Below, in pieces: positions 42,275 through 50,594 of a DNA stretch of 64,000 bases. The stretch's first letter is position 1. The number at the start of each line of letters is the position of its first letter. Source of the DNA: Pararhodobacter aggregans (GTDB lineage: Bacteria; Pseudomonadota; Alphaproteobacteria; Rhodobacterales; Rhodobacteraceae). The stretch lies in contig NZ_QDDR01000008.1 of assembly GCF_003075525.1 (NCBI RefSeq), positions 186,001 through 250,000 of the forward strand. Direction: 5' to 3'. The notes under the pieces are model-generated. The model saw nothing but the letters and a program-made list of their open reading frames with translations. It made no database searches and had not been told where the DNA came from. Position numbers and translations under genes: made by a program.

Positions 42275-43164
42275 GGGGCAAAGTCCTCGAAGGCGACATA
42301 GGCGGCGGCGGCGGCCTGGGCGCGGGTCAGCGCCTCGGTCCGGTCGTGGCCGCGGGTTTCGGCGAAGAGATGGGTGGCCATGAACGTGTCGCCCGCGCCG
42401 GTGATGCGACGGGCCTGCACGGGGCGGGCGGCGCAGGTGAGGAGCGGCTGGCCGCGGGCGGCATCGGCGGCGGGATGGGCCCCGTCGGTGACCAGCGCCC
42501 GGGCGGCCCCGGCGGCGATCAGCGCCTGCGCGGCCTCGGCGGCGGTGGTAGGGGTGCAGCCGGCGATGAGGCCCGCCTCCTGCCGGTTGACATAGAGCGT
42601 GGCGCCGGGGTGGCGCATGACCGGGATCAGCCGTTCGGCCTTGCCGGGGCTGGCGGGCGCGATGCGGAGATCCGCGGCGCGGAACAGGGGCGAGGCGGCA
42701 ATCTCGGCCAGCAGCGCCTCGGTCAGGTTGCCGTCCACGGCGATCGGGCCGGTCCAGGGCGCCGAAGCGGTGCCGAGGCGCCCGTCCGAGAGCGGTTCGA
42801 GGATCGAGGCCCCGGCGGCCTCCAGCGAATGGGCGTCGGCGATGGCGGCGACGAGGCCGGTCGTATCCTCGATGGCCATGTAGCGGTCGGTGGGCAGGTC
42901 GGTCCTGAGCGCAAAGCGGGTCTCGACGCCCAGCGCCTCGCAGGCGGCCAGCAGCTCCGTCCCCTCGGTATCGGCGCCGATGGCGCTGAGGACGGCGGGG
43001 CGCAGCCCGAAGCGGGCCAGGGTCATGGCGATGTTGAGGGCGACGCCGCCGGGCAGCCGGGTGATATGGCCCGCGACATCGCCGCGCGCGCGCAGCGAGG
43101 TATCGGTGCGGCCGATGATGTCCCACAGGACGGAGCCGATGCAGAGGATGTCGGGGCGGGTCAC
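42271..43164 (-). CDS. psuK: PfkB-family kinase, probable pseudouridine kinase
   Basis: A 297-residue ribokinase-fold enzyme. The PfkB signature 1 region is LPGGVALNIAMTLARFGLRP (about residues 34-53), and signature 2, ITGAGDTFMATHLFAE (about 256-271), has the catalytic Asp. PsuK phosphorylates pseudouridine for PsuG. The assignment rests on the overlap with psuG; the PfkB fold alone does not fix the substrate. It starts eight bases after the methyltransferase stop, so it joins the end of the long minus-strand run. Confidence 0.88.
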   Translation of the reverse strand: MTRPDILCIGSVLWDIIGRTDTSLRARGDVAGHITRLPGGVALNIAMTLARFGLRPAVLSAIGADTEGTELLAACEALGVETRFALRTDLPTDRYMAIEDTTGLVAAIADAHSLEAAGASILEPLSDGRLGTASAPWTGPIAVDGNLTEALLAEIAASPLFRAADLRIAPASPGKAERLIPVMRHPGATLYVNRQEAGLIAGCTPTTAAEAAQALIAAGAARALVTDGAHPAADAARGQPLLTCAARPVQARRITGAGDTFMATHLFAETRGHDRTEALTRAQAAAAAYVAFEDFAP

Positions 43165-43172
43165 GCGGGGGC

Positions 43173-43799
43173 TCAGGCTTTGCGGAAGGTGACGATCAGG
43201 GCGCGGTCGGCGGCATGCAACGGGTCTTTGCGGGCCGCCCGCTGCCCGTAGATCGCCACCTCGGCGCGGTCAAGCCCGGTGACGGGCAGCGCGGCCAGCG
43301 CCGGGCCGAAGCCGAGGCTGTCCCAGACCCCCTGATTGACCGACAGCGCGAAAAGCGCTCCGGGGAGGGCGGCGTCCAGCAGGGGACCGAAGGCCTCGGT
43401 CCCGACATGGCCATGGGTGAAGGTGCCGGAGCTGACGATCCCGGCATATCCTTTGCAGGGCAGGGGTTTCGTCACATCGGCGGCGATCAGGGCGCGGTAA
43501 AGGCCCTTGGTCCCGGCCCGAGCCAGCATCTCGGCCGAAAGATCGAGCGCATCGACCGGGCCCGCGTGCCCCAGCGCCCGCAGCGCCTGCGTCAGCAGCC
43601 CGGTGCCCGCGCCCACGTCCAGCACCGGCCCCGCTGGCGGCGCATGGCGCAGGAAGGCGGCGGCGACTTCGGCGGGCAGGCGGTAATCCATGCCCTGGGC
43701 GAAATCCGCGTCATAGCTGTCGGCCCAACCGGCATAGAGGCGGCGGATATCCTCGGCGCCGCTCAGCGCATAGGCGTTGGAAAGGTCTGGCTTTTCCAT
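43173..43799 (-). CDS. Class I SAM-dependent methyltransferase
   Basis: A 208-residue Rossmann-fold methyltransferase. Motif I is PVLDVGAGTGLLTQALRALG (about residues 58-77), with VDALDLSAEMLARAG as motif II and the acidic loop ending it. The substrate is unknown. The N-terminus (LSGAEDIRRLYAGWADSYD) resembles the Williams-Beuren/UbiE-like methyltransferase group. It is 45 bases after the glycosyltransferase fusion gene and 8 before psuK on the same strand. It could modify the glycan made by the upstream cassette, or be unrelated. Confidence 0.83.
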   Translation of the reverse strand: MEKPDLSNAYALSGAEDIRRLYAGWADSYDADFAQGMDYRLPAEVAAAFLRHAPPAGPVLDVGAGTGLLTQALRALGHAGPVDALDLSAEMLARAGTKGLYRALIAADVTKPLPCKGYAGIVSSGTFTHGHVGTEAFGPLLDAALPGALFALSVNQGVWDSLGFGPALAALPVTGLDRAEVAIYGQRAARKDPLHAADRALIVTFRKA

Positions 43800-43844
43800 A
43801 GGGCGATTGGACCTTCTGGGCGGCGGTTTGTCCAGCCCCCGCCT

Positions 43845-45896
43845 TCAGCGCCAATGGCCGGGGCCGCGCTTGTGCGGGAAGGGCAGGTTGGTGGCGATCC
43901 GCGCCTCATAGGCGGGCTGCGGCAGGAACCTGAGGCCCGGGGTGTCGCGGGCCTCATTGGCCTCGACCGTCAGGGGGGCGGGGCCGGAATGCCACCAGGG
44001 ATAGGGCTGGTCGGTGGCGCCGAGTGTCGCGGCGATCCGGTCCTGAAGCCGGGTGAACAGGGGCAGGCCGGGGCGGGCGGCGAGGAAATTGTTGGCGATG
44101 GTGGCATGGCCTTCCTCGACCACCAGCACGGCCGCCGCGCCCTCCAGCCAATCATCCAGCGGCGCGCGCGGATATTCGTCGAGATCGGCGAAAAGCCCGC
44201 CTTCCCGCGCCATCAGCGCCACGCGGAACAGGTCGGCGCGGGTGGCGGGCTGGGTCAGCCGGTCGAAGAGCCGCGCGAGGTCGGTGTTTGCGGCCAGCCA
44301 CGCCCGGGCGCTGACCGCGTCGTAAAGCCTCTGGGGATAAAGCCCGGCCCAGGCGCGGAGGCCGCGCTCAAGCGGGGCGGAGCGAGGGCCTTCCCAGTAA
44401 TGGGCGATGCGGGGCGGGATCGGCGGGCCGTCCAGCGGCCGGAAGACGGGAAGCGCCCGGGCGAAGGCGCGGGCGGCGAGGCCGGGGCCGGGTTGGCCTG
44501 TCGCGGCGTCCCGGGCGATCAGGTCGCGCAGATCATCGGGCGGCGGGGCGCCGAGCTGCTCGGTTTTCAGCGCCCGGAAGCGGGTCAGCGCCTCGGCGGC
44601 GCCGGCATCGTCGCCTGACAGGAAGGCCACGCGGGCGGCACTCAGCCACAGGCCCATGCGGCCGGGGCTCTGCGCCAGCGCCGGGGCGAGCGCAGCGCGG
44701 GCGGCGGGCAGGTCGCGGGCGGCGGCGGCGATCTCGGCCGACCAATAGGCGTGATCGGCGGCAAGCGGCGCGGCCTTGGGGCAGGGGCCAAGGGCCGCCC
44801 TCGCCTCGACCAGCGCGCCCTTGCGCAGCAGCGCCTCGGCGCGGCGCAGACGGGTGCGGAAGGCCTCGTCCGGGGGGGCTGGCGCCGCGCGGTCGAGGGC
44901 CGTGAGCGCCGCATCGGGCAGGCCAAGCCGCAGAAGCAGCGCGGCGGCGGCGCGGGCGTCGGGCCAGTCGGTCAGGTCGCGGGCGAGGGCGTCCCCCTCC
45001 TCGGTCAGCTCGCGCGCCATGAGCCAGAGGCCCTGCAGGATGGCGTTCCGGGGATAGAGGCGCAGCGCGGCCTCGGCCTGCTGGCGCAAAGGGGTGAAAT
45101 CCGGCTGGTCGGCGGCCGAGATGTCATCCGTCAGCCAGCGCAGGTGCTGGACATGGCGCCGCGCATTCCAGCGCCAGGGGGCGTCCGCCGCGCCCTGCGC
45201 GTCGAGCAGGGCGAGGGCGCGTGTGCGATCCTCTGCCTCCAGCGCCAAGCGGATGCGGGCGGCGGCGAGGTCGGGATGGGCGGGCAGGCGGGCGGCGAAA
45301 CCGTCGAGGGCATCGCGGGCATGGGCGATGTCACGCTCGGCCAGAAAGGTGTCGATCAGCCAGGACCAGAGCGGCGGATGGGCGGGCAGGTCGGCGGCCT
45401 CGTTCGTCAGGCGGCGGGCAAGGGCCCCGGCCCCCTCGGCCCGCCAGAGGGCCAGCAGCGACAGGTGCACCCCGCGGGGGCCGGGGACGGGATCGGCGGG
45501 CAGATCGCCGAGGATCCGGAGTTCGGCGCGGGTGGCGTGATCCTCGGCGAAGGTCTCGGATGCGGGATCGAGTGCGTCGAGGCAGGTCAGCGCCTCGTCC
45601 GTCTGGCCCCGTGCCCAGAGCGCGCGCGCCAGCACGCCATGGCGGCGGCCGGCAGTGGTGACCGCAGCGCGGAGCGGGGCCAGATCGCCCTCGGCCTCGA
45701 CCGCCAGCCGGGCGAGGTCGATGGACCAGGGCCAGCGCGCCCTGAGCGCGGCCAGATCGACCGGCAGGCCCCAGCCGACCAGCGCCCGGGCCCGGGTCAA
45801 CGCGGTCTGGTAATCCGCAACCCCGGCCAGATCGCGCCCCGGCGCGGACGGGTCCGGCAGCGGCCCGGTCCAGAGCTGGCGCGCCAGATCCTCCAT
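43845..45896 (-). CDS. Large protein with helical-repeat N-terminal part and C-terminal sugar-type glycosyltransferase domain
   Basis: A 683-residue protein. Residues about 1-470 are Ala/Arg/Leu-rich helical pairs that read like TPR or similar repeats. The C-terminal ~200 residues look like a Gly_transf_sug (OCH1-type) glycosyltransferase: PRIAHYWEGP starts it, and TRADLFRVALMAREGGLFADLDEYP carries the DXD nucleotide-sugar/metal motif (DLD). The start at MEDLARQLW is chosen because it directly follows (two bases) the upstream sulfotransferase gene. There is no signal peptide or membrane segment. It closes the glycosyltransferase-sulfotransferase set. The sugar and acceptor are unknown. Confidence 0.78.
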   Translation of the reverse strand: MEDLARQLWTGPLPDPSAPGRDLAGVADYQTALTRARALVGWGLPVDLAALRARWPWSIDLARLAVEAEGDLAPLRAAVTTAGRRHGVLARALWARGQTDEALTCLDALDPASETFAEDHATRAELRILGDLPADPVPGPRGVHLSLLALWRAEGAGALARRLTNEAADLPAHPPLWSWLIDTFLAERDIAHARDALDGFAARLPAHPDLAAARIRLALEAEDRTRALALLDAQGAADAPWRWNARRHVQHLRWLTDDISAADQPDFTPLRQQAEAALRLYPRNAILQGLWLMARELTEEGDALARDLTDWPDARAAAALLLRLGLPDAALTALDRAAPAPPDEAFRTRLRRAEALLRKGALVEARAALGPCPKAAPLAADHAYWSAEIAAAARDLPAARAALAPALAQSPGRMGLWLSAARVAFLSGDDAGAAEALTRFRALKTEQLGAPPPDDLRDLIARDAATGQPGPGLAARAFARALPVFRPLDGPPIPPRIAHYWEGPRSAPLERGLRAWAGLYPQRLYDAVSARAWLAANTDLARLFDRLTQPATRADLFRVALMAREGGLFADLDEYPRAPLDDWLEGAAAVLVVEEGHATIANNFLAARPGLPLFTRLQDRIAATLGATDQPYPWWHSGPAPLTVEANEARDTPGLRFLPQPAYEARIATNLPFPHKRGPGHWR

Positions 45897-45898
45897 GC

Positions 45899-46666
45899 TC
45901 AGTCGGCCAGCAGGCGCTCGCCCTCGGCGAAGCGCATGCCGAGTTCGGCCTGCGTTTCCTGCCGGAAGCGCCAGGTGAGGCCTTGCAGGAACATCAGGAC
46001 CGGGCGGTCGATGGGAAACTTGGCGGATTCCCAGACCCGCGATCCCATCAGCTTTTTCAGCCGCTGCTGGTTGGCGGCCTCGATGTCGAGGTCCAGATCG
46101 GCGAAGATGCGGCGCACGCTGCCCTCGCGGTCGGTGTGGAAATCCTCGTAATTCAGGACCGTCAGATCGGGGTAATGGCGCCGCCAGGCCGTCAGGTTGC
46201 GCAGGTAATCGCCGTGCTGGGTCAACCGCGCGGCGGTGAGGAAGAAGCGGAAGGTGTCGTCCATGTGCAGCGGCTCGGCGTGGTCCTTGCCGAAGCGCCA
46301 CAGCATGTGCATGCGGATCGCCGAGACCGCGCGGGCCAGCGGATCGCGCAGGATGTAGATGACCCTGGCGCCGGGGTTGAGCGCCTTGCATTCGGCGATC
46401 TGCACGTCGTTCAGGAAGGCGTATTCGGGGGTGAAATCCATGGATTTCAACGCCGGATCCTCGGGCGCCATCAGGGTGCGATACCAGTCCACGCCGCGCT
46501 TGTGGTTCCAGTCCCAGAAATGCGCTTCCTTGTTGGTCGAGGTGACCGGGTCGATGTTCGGAAAGACATGGGTGCCGGGATGGGTGCTCAGCACCGAATG
46601 CAGCCACGAGGTCGAGCCCTTCTGGCAACCGATGCAGAGGATGTCGGTGATGTTCTCGCGCGTCAT
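45899..46666 (-). CDS. Sulfotransferase (first of two tandem paralogs)
   Basis: A 255-residue cytosolic sulfotransferase using PAPS. The 5'-phosphosulfate loop is ILCIGCQKGSTSWLHSVLS (about residues 8-26) with the conserved Lys. The 3'-phosphate motif is RVIYILRDPLARAVSAIRMH (about residues 106-125), with Arg, Asp and Ser. It shares most blocks with the adjoining paralog (KEAHFWDWNHKRG, TPEYAFLNDVQIAECKALNPGAR). The start MTRENITDIL overlaps the stop of that gene (ATGA). It presumably sulfates a sugar made by the neighbouring glycosyltransferases; the acceptor is unknown. Confidence 0.88.
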   Translation of the reverse strand: MTRENITDILCIGCQKGSTSWLHSVLSTHPGTHVFPNIDPVTSTNKEAHFWDWNHKRGVDWYRTLMAPEDPALKSMDFTPEYAFLNDVQIAECKALNPGARVIYILRDPLARAVSAIRMHMLWRFGKDHAEPLHMDDTFRFFLTAARLTQHGDYLRNLTAWRRHYPDLTVLNYEDFHTDREGSVRRIFADLDLDIEAANQQRLKKLMGSRVWESAKFPIDRPVLMFLQGLTWRFRQETQAELGMRFAEGERLLAD

Positions 46667-47451
46667 GCCAGGCCCTCCAGCAGCGCGTCGCCTTCCTCGA
46701 AGGTGATGCCCGTCTCCTTGGTCAGAGCCTCGCGCAGGGGCCACATGGCCCCGGCCAGGAAATGCAGGCAATCGGGCGAGAGCGCGTAGCGCGGCGTGGC
46801 CCAGACATGGCGGCGGGCGCGTTCGGTCAGGCTGTCGCGCACGGCCTGGTCCAGCCCCTGCCAGTCGAGCCCGCAATGGGTCAGGATCTTGCGGAACCCG
46901 GCCAGGGGATCGGCGCGCAATTCCTCATAATTCAGGACCAGAAGGTCAGGGTAGCGCCGCCGCCAGCGCTTGAGGTTCGCGGCGCAGGCGCCATGGTCCC
47001 AGATCCGCGCCCGTTCGCAGCGGTCGAGGAAGGCCTGGTCCATCTCGAGCGAGACCTCCTCGGCTGGCGCGTTCTTGCTGGCCCAGAGCGTGTGCATGCG
47101 GATCCCCGAGACGGCGCGGGCCAGCGGATCGCGCAGGATGTAGATGACCCGCGCGCCGGGGTTCAGCGCCTTGCATTCCTCGATCTGGCGGTCGGAGAGA
47201 AAGGCGTATTCCGGCGTGACGTCCAGGCTTTTCAGCCGCTCATCCAGCGGCCGCATCAGCACCTTGTACCAATCGGGGCCGCGCTTGTGGTTCCAGTCCC
47301 AGTAATGCGCCTCCTTGGTCGACGAGGTGACCGGGTGGAAATCGGGGAAGGCCCAGGTGCCGGGATGGGCCGACAGCGCCTGATGCAGCCACGAGGTCAT
47401 GGCTCGTTGCGCCCCGATCCCGAGGATATCGGCGGCATTCTCACGGCTCAT
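46663..47451 (-). CDS. Sulfotransferase (second tandem paralog)
   Basis: A 262-residue paralog of the adjacent sulfotransferase, nearly co-linear with it. The 3'-phosphate-binding block RVIYILRDPLARAVSGIRMH is intact, but the 5' loop reads GIGAQRAMTSWLHQALSAHP. The usual Lys-Gly/Ser pair is replaced by Arg-Ala. Bacterial sulfotransferases with QRxGTTSL loops exist, so activity is still possible. It overlaps both neighbours by four bases. The pair probably arose by tandem duplication and may sulfate different positions of one glycan (inference). Confidence 0.86.
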   Translation of the reverse strand: MSRENAADILGIGAQRAMTSWLHQALSAHPGTWAFPDFHPVTSSTKEAHYWDWNHKRGPDWYKVLMRPLDERLKSLDVTPEYAFLSDRQIEECKALNPGARVIYILRDPLARAVSGIRMHTLWASKNAPAEEVSLEMDQAFLDRCERARIWDHGACAANLKRWRRRYPDLLVLNYEELRADPLAGFRKILTHCGLDWQGLDQAVRDSLTERARRHVWATPRYALSPDCLHFLAGAMWPLREALTKETGITFEEGDALLEGLA

Positions 47452-48209
47452 TCGGTGTCTCCGGTTTCGGCCAGATCGGCCGGAAGTTTCCAGCGGGCGG
47501 CATAGCCCGCGCGGTGGTGGCGCAGCGCCTCGGCATCGCCCGCCGCGCGCGCGGCCTCGATGGCCTTGCGGCGGCGGAAAGGGTTGTCTCCGGCGGCGAC
47601 GGCGGTGTCGAAACAGGCCAGCGCCTCGATCGGGGCCCCGGCCCTGAGGCACAGATCCCCCAGCATGCGCAGGGCAAAGCCGATGCCTTCATGGCGCTCT
47701 TCGCCACCCGGCTGCGCGAGAACCGGGCGCAGAAGCGGCACCAGCGCCCGGGCCAGCGCCAGGCCGCGCGACAGGCGATTGAAGTCGAAGACCGGGGTGA
47801 TGGCACCCGCCAGCTGCCCGGGATCGACCGGCAACGCCCCCGGTTCGCGGGCCAGCTGCGCCTCGAACCGGGCGCCCGCCAGATCGGCCACCTGCCAGGC
47901 GCGGAAGAAATCGAGATAGAGGAACAGGCGCAGCGGGTCGTACGCCGCCGCCGCGCGCGGCCAGGCACCGGCATCGCCCAGCGACATCGGCGCCAGCAGC
48001 GGATCCTCCGCAAGCGCGCGCGCCAGCGTGGCAAGCCGCTCGGCCTGCGGCGTGGCGGTGCCGCTGTGGTCCTGAAGCCGTCCGTCCGGGGTCAGCGTGG
48101 CCAGGCAGCGGAATCTCGAGCGGCGCTGGCTGTCCATGGGCCGCCGTTCGAAGAGGTCGATCCCCGCCTCGCCCCGGACGGCAAATTCGGGCAATTCGTC
48201 GTCGAACAT
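47448..48209 (-). CDS. Unrecognised protein in the sulfotransferase/glycosyltransferase cassette
   Basis: A 253-residue cytosolic protein I cannot assign. The N-terminus (EFAVRGEAGIDLFERRPMD) has the look of a beta-rich start. From about residue 85 it is helical, with a C-terminal stretch (LGDLCLRAGAPIEALACFDTAVAAGD) that resembles a single TPR unit. It is translationally coupled by ATGA overlap to the second sulfotransferase and begins nine bases after the GT2 gene stop, so it belongs to this cassette. It may be an accessory or scaffold protein; no catalytic motif is visible. Confidence 0.75.
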   Translation of the reverse strand: MFDDELPEFAVRGEAGIDLFERRPMDSQRRSRFRCLATLTPDGRLQDHSGTATPQAERLATLARALAEDPLLAPMSLGDAGAWPRAAAAYDPLRLFLYLDFFRAWQVADLAGARFEAQLAREPGALPVDPGQLAGAITPVFDFNRLSRGLALARALVPLLRPVLAQPGGEERHEGIGFALRMLGDLCLRAGAPIEALACFDTAVAAGDNPFRRRKAIEAARAAGDAEALRHHRAGYAARWKLPADLAETGDTE

Positions 48210-48218
48210 GCGCCCCCC

Positions 48219-49724
48219 TCAGATCCGGCTGACCACGAGGTCGTGGCAGGTGAAGCGGAAGTCCTGAGCCTGACGGGGCAGGGCGATCGACAGTTTCGGC
48301 GTCTCGGCCTTGGCCAGCTGCCTGGCACTGAACTCGCGGGTGATCTTGAGCGCGCCGCCGGGCGGGCAGGAATGGACGTGGTTCTCCTCGAACGCATGGC
48401 TGCGGCGGCCGATCAGATCCTTGTGCCAGACCGACAGCGCGGTCTCGAAGAGGAAACCTTGCGGATGGCTGACGATCACCTCGCAGCGCAGCCCCTCGCC
48501 GCGCCGGGCCAGCCCCGCGAGCGACAGTTCCACGGCCGCCCAATCCAGCGTCTGCGGGATCTGCACCACCATCCGCCGTTCCACCGGCGAGGCATGCATC
48601 AGCAGGCCCGGACGGGTTTCGGCCAGCGACAGTTCGAACCGGTCGAGGAAGGGCGTGCCCGCCCCCAGCCGGTAGCCGAGGTTCAGCTCGCCCACCGTGG
48701 GCCAGAGCGACCATGCCCGGGACTCGAGCGGGGCGGTCACCTCGTCATGGAGGCTGACGGCACTGACCCGGGCCTCGAGCGCGTCGATCTTGGCCCTGAG
48801 CGTCGCCGCCTCGCCGTTGATCTTGTGCCAGAGCGCGCTGGTCTCGTCGTTCAGCTCCTTGATGACGGTGGCGGCGGTGGCGCGGATCAGGACGCCGGCA
48901 TCCGCCTCGCCCGGAGCCGAGTTGAGCGGCATTTTCGCCAGATCGGAATAGAGCCGCCAGTCATAGGAGGGATTGTCGAGCGTGTTCAGCGCGACATTCT
49001 GCGCCGTGTCGTCCTGCCGCCGGGTGCGGCGGTGGTGGAAGGCCAGTTTGCGGTCGAGGATCGCCACCCGCCAGCGTTGCAGGAAACGCGTCATGAAGGC
49101 CCGGTCCTCCATGACGTTGAAGGCGGCGGGGAAACCGCCGACCTCCAGCGCCTCGGCCCTTCGCAGCATCCATTGCACCGGATAGAGGTCGTGCCGATAG
49201 GTGGCATAGGCCACCGGGTCGAGGAAGAAATCCCGCCGCCGGAACGAGGCCGGAAGCTCGTCCTCGCCCTGCGGCACCAGCGTTTCAGCGCCGTCCTCGA
49301 CCAGCAGATCCTCGCGGATCGCCGTCACCAGCGAGGCCACGCCGCCCAGATCGGGCGCCATCTCCCGCGTCTGGTCGTAGAGCCCCAGCAGCGCTTGCAG
49401 AAACTCAGGGTCCCAGGTGTCGTCGTCGTCAAGGCAGCAGACGAACTCGGTCGCCAGCGCCTCGGCCCCGAGGTTGAAGGCGAGCGAGCGTCCGATGGAG
49501 CGGGGCAGCGACAGCAGCTGCATGGCGCCGCCGTCGAAGGCAGGCAGCAGGCCCGCGGCCTGCAGCGCGGCCTCCAGAAGCGCGGGATCGCCGCCGTCGT
49601 TGACCAGCACCACCCGCCAGCTGTCCGTCGTCTGCGCCAGCACACTGTGCAGCGCGCGGGTCACGAAGAGCGGCCTGTCCTTGGTGCGGATGACGATGCC
49701 GACACGCGGAGCGGAAGAAGTCAT
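48219..49724 (-). CDS. GT2-type glycosyltransferase with extra C-terminal domain
   Basis: A 501-residue protein. Residues 1-250 form a GT-A/GT2 glycosyltransferase: VGIVIRTKDRPLFVTRALHS starts the fold, FVCCLDDDDTWDPEFLQALL (about residue 95) carries the acidic DXD-like metal/nucleotide-sugar site, and GGFPAAFNVMEDRAFMTRFL the later catalytic ED. A central coiled-coil-like stretch (about 300-330, WHKINGEAATLRAKIDALE) links to a C-terminal ~150-residue beta-rich domain ending at the stop, of unknown kind. The start at MTSSAPRVG is the best fit. It is the first gene of the sulfated-glycan cassette. Confidence 0.82.
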   Translation of the reverse strand: MTSSAPRVGIVIRTKDRPLFVTRALHSVLAQTTDSWRVVLVNDGGDPALLEAALQAAGLLPAFDGGAMQLLSLPRSIGRSLAFNLGAEALATEFVCCLDDDDTWDPEFLQALLGLYDQTREMAPDLGGVASLVTAIREDLLVEDGAETLVPQGEDELPASFRRRDFFLDPVAYATYRHDLYPVQWMLRRAEALEVGGFPAAFNVMEDRAFMTRFLQRWRVAILDRKLAFHHRRTRRQDDTAQNVALNTLDNPSYDWRLYSDLAKMPLNSAPGEADAGVLIRATAATVIKELNDETSALWHKINGEAATLRAKIDALEARVSAVSLHDEVTAPLESRAWSLWPTVGELNLGYRLGAGTPFLDRFELSLAETRPGLLMHASPVERRMVVQIPQTLDWAAVELSLAGLARRGEGLRCEVIVSHPQGFLFETALSVWHKDLIGRRSHAFEENHVHSCPPGGALKITREFSARQLAKAETPKLSIALPRQAQDFRFTCHDLVVSRI

Positions 49725-49952
49725 GTTCTGGGACAACCGATTGACTGCGCAAGGATCGCGGGCCCCTGAACCCGCCTCGGGCGTAGAGTATGCGAAGCGC
49801 CAAGTCCCGGTCCATCCCGAAAAGCCACAGCGCATGCGGTTGCGGGGCGGGGGCATTCCGTGCCAGATCGGCCCCGCCCGCCGACCCCGGACAGGCCGCG
49901 CGCAGGGTCGCGTCTGCCGCCCTTCCGCCGGGTGGTTTCCCCGGGCGACGGC
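49725..49952. other. Gap before the rplU promoter, no gene seen
   Basis: These 228 bases between the GT2 gene start and the rplU promoter hold GC-rich sequence. I see no convincing frame, RNA gene or repeat. The minus-strand promoter of the glycan cassette should lie here but shows no clear -35/-10 pair. Confidence 0.5.
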
Positions 49953-49982
49953 TTGACTTGTGCCACCACTTGAGGGTAGAGG
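49953..49982 (+). promoter_or_regulatory. Promoter of rplU-rpmA
   Basis: TTGACT (49953-49958) and TAGAGG (49977-49982) are 18 bases apart. The -35 is strong and the -10 weak. Transcription would start near 49989, giving a leader of about 140 bases. Confidence 0.5.
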
Positions 49983-49989
49983 ACCGCCA

Positions 49990-50129
49990 CGCCCCGCTCT
50001 CGTCGCGTTGTCGCCGATGCGGGGCGCGTTGTTTATCACCCCTTGAAGGGGCGCAGTTCGAGGCGGCGCAAGCCCATAACGCCCGGCAACGGGGGCCACA
50101 GAACGCGGAAACGAAAAGGAAGACAGGAC
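49990..50129 (+). promoter_or_regulatory. Structured 5' leader of rplU
   Basis: A stem CGCCCCGC/GCGGGGCG (49990-49997 with 50019-50026) and a small hairpin CCCC-TTGAA-GGGG (50039-50051) lie in the leader, which ends in AAAAGGAAGACAGGAC before the ATG. Such leaders are often targets for ribosomal-protein feedback, but I know no family for this one. Confidence 0.45.
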
Positions 50130-50588
50130 ATGTTCGCAGTCCTCAAGACCGGCGGCAAGCAATACCGCGTCCAATCGGGCGACGTGCTGCGCGTCGAACG
50201 TCTCGCCGCTGATGCCGGCGAGAAGATCCAGTTCAACGAGATCCTGATGCTGGGCGGCGATTCGACCGTCATCGGCGCGCCGCTCATCGCGGGTGCGGCG
50301 GTGCAGGCCGAAGTCATCGACCAGATCAAGGGCGAGAAGGTCATCCACTACGTCAAGCGTCGCCGCAAGCACAGCTCGCAGCGCACCAAGGGTCACCGTC
50401 AGCTGCTGACGCTGGTCCGCGTGACCGACATCCTCGCCGAAGGCGCGGACACGTCGGGCGTGAAGGCCGCCATCGGCTCGGGCACCAAAGCCCCGGTCGA
50501 GGCCGAGCCCGCCCCGGCCGCGGAAGCCGCTGCCGAGAAACCGAAACGGGCGCCCCGCAAAAAAGCGGCGGCCGAAGCGCAGGAGTAA
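50130..50588 (+). CDS. rplU: 50S ribosomal protein L21
   Basis: L21 binds 23S rRNA in the large subunit. The 152-residue protein has the standard ~100-residue core (MFAVLKTGGKQYRV, EKVIHYVKRRRKHSSQRTKGHRQLLT), followed by a ~50-residue tail rich in Ala, Pro and Lys (EAEPAPAAEAAAEKPKRAP), a usual alphaproteobacterial extension. The ATG at 50130 is fixed by the conserved N-terminus. It is the first gene of rplU-rpmA, followed by a terminator hairpin and then a GNAT gene and obgE, a conserved arrangement. Confidence 0.97.
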   Translation: MFAVLKTGGKQYRVQSGDVLRVERLAADAGEKIQFNEILMLGGDSTVIGAPLIAGAAVQAEVIDQIKGEKVIHYVKRRRKHSSQRTKGHRQLLTLVRVTDILAEGADTSGVKAAIGSGTKAPVEAEPAPAAEAAAEKPKRAPRKKAAAEAQE

Positions 50589-50594
50589 GACCCC

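Noticed and set aside
41378-43126. psuG frame extended upstream over psuK
   Set aside because: The extra part is an Arg-rich shadow of psuK; PsuG starts at MIHYSPEV with an ATGA overlap.
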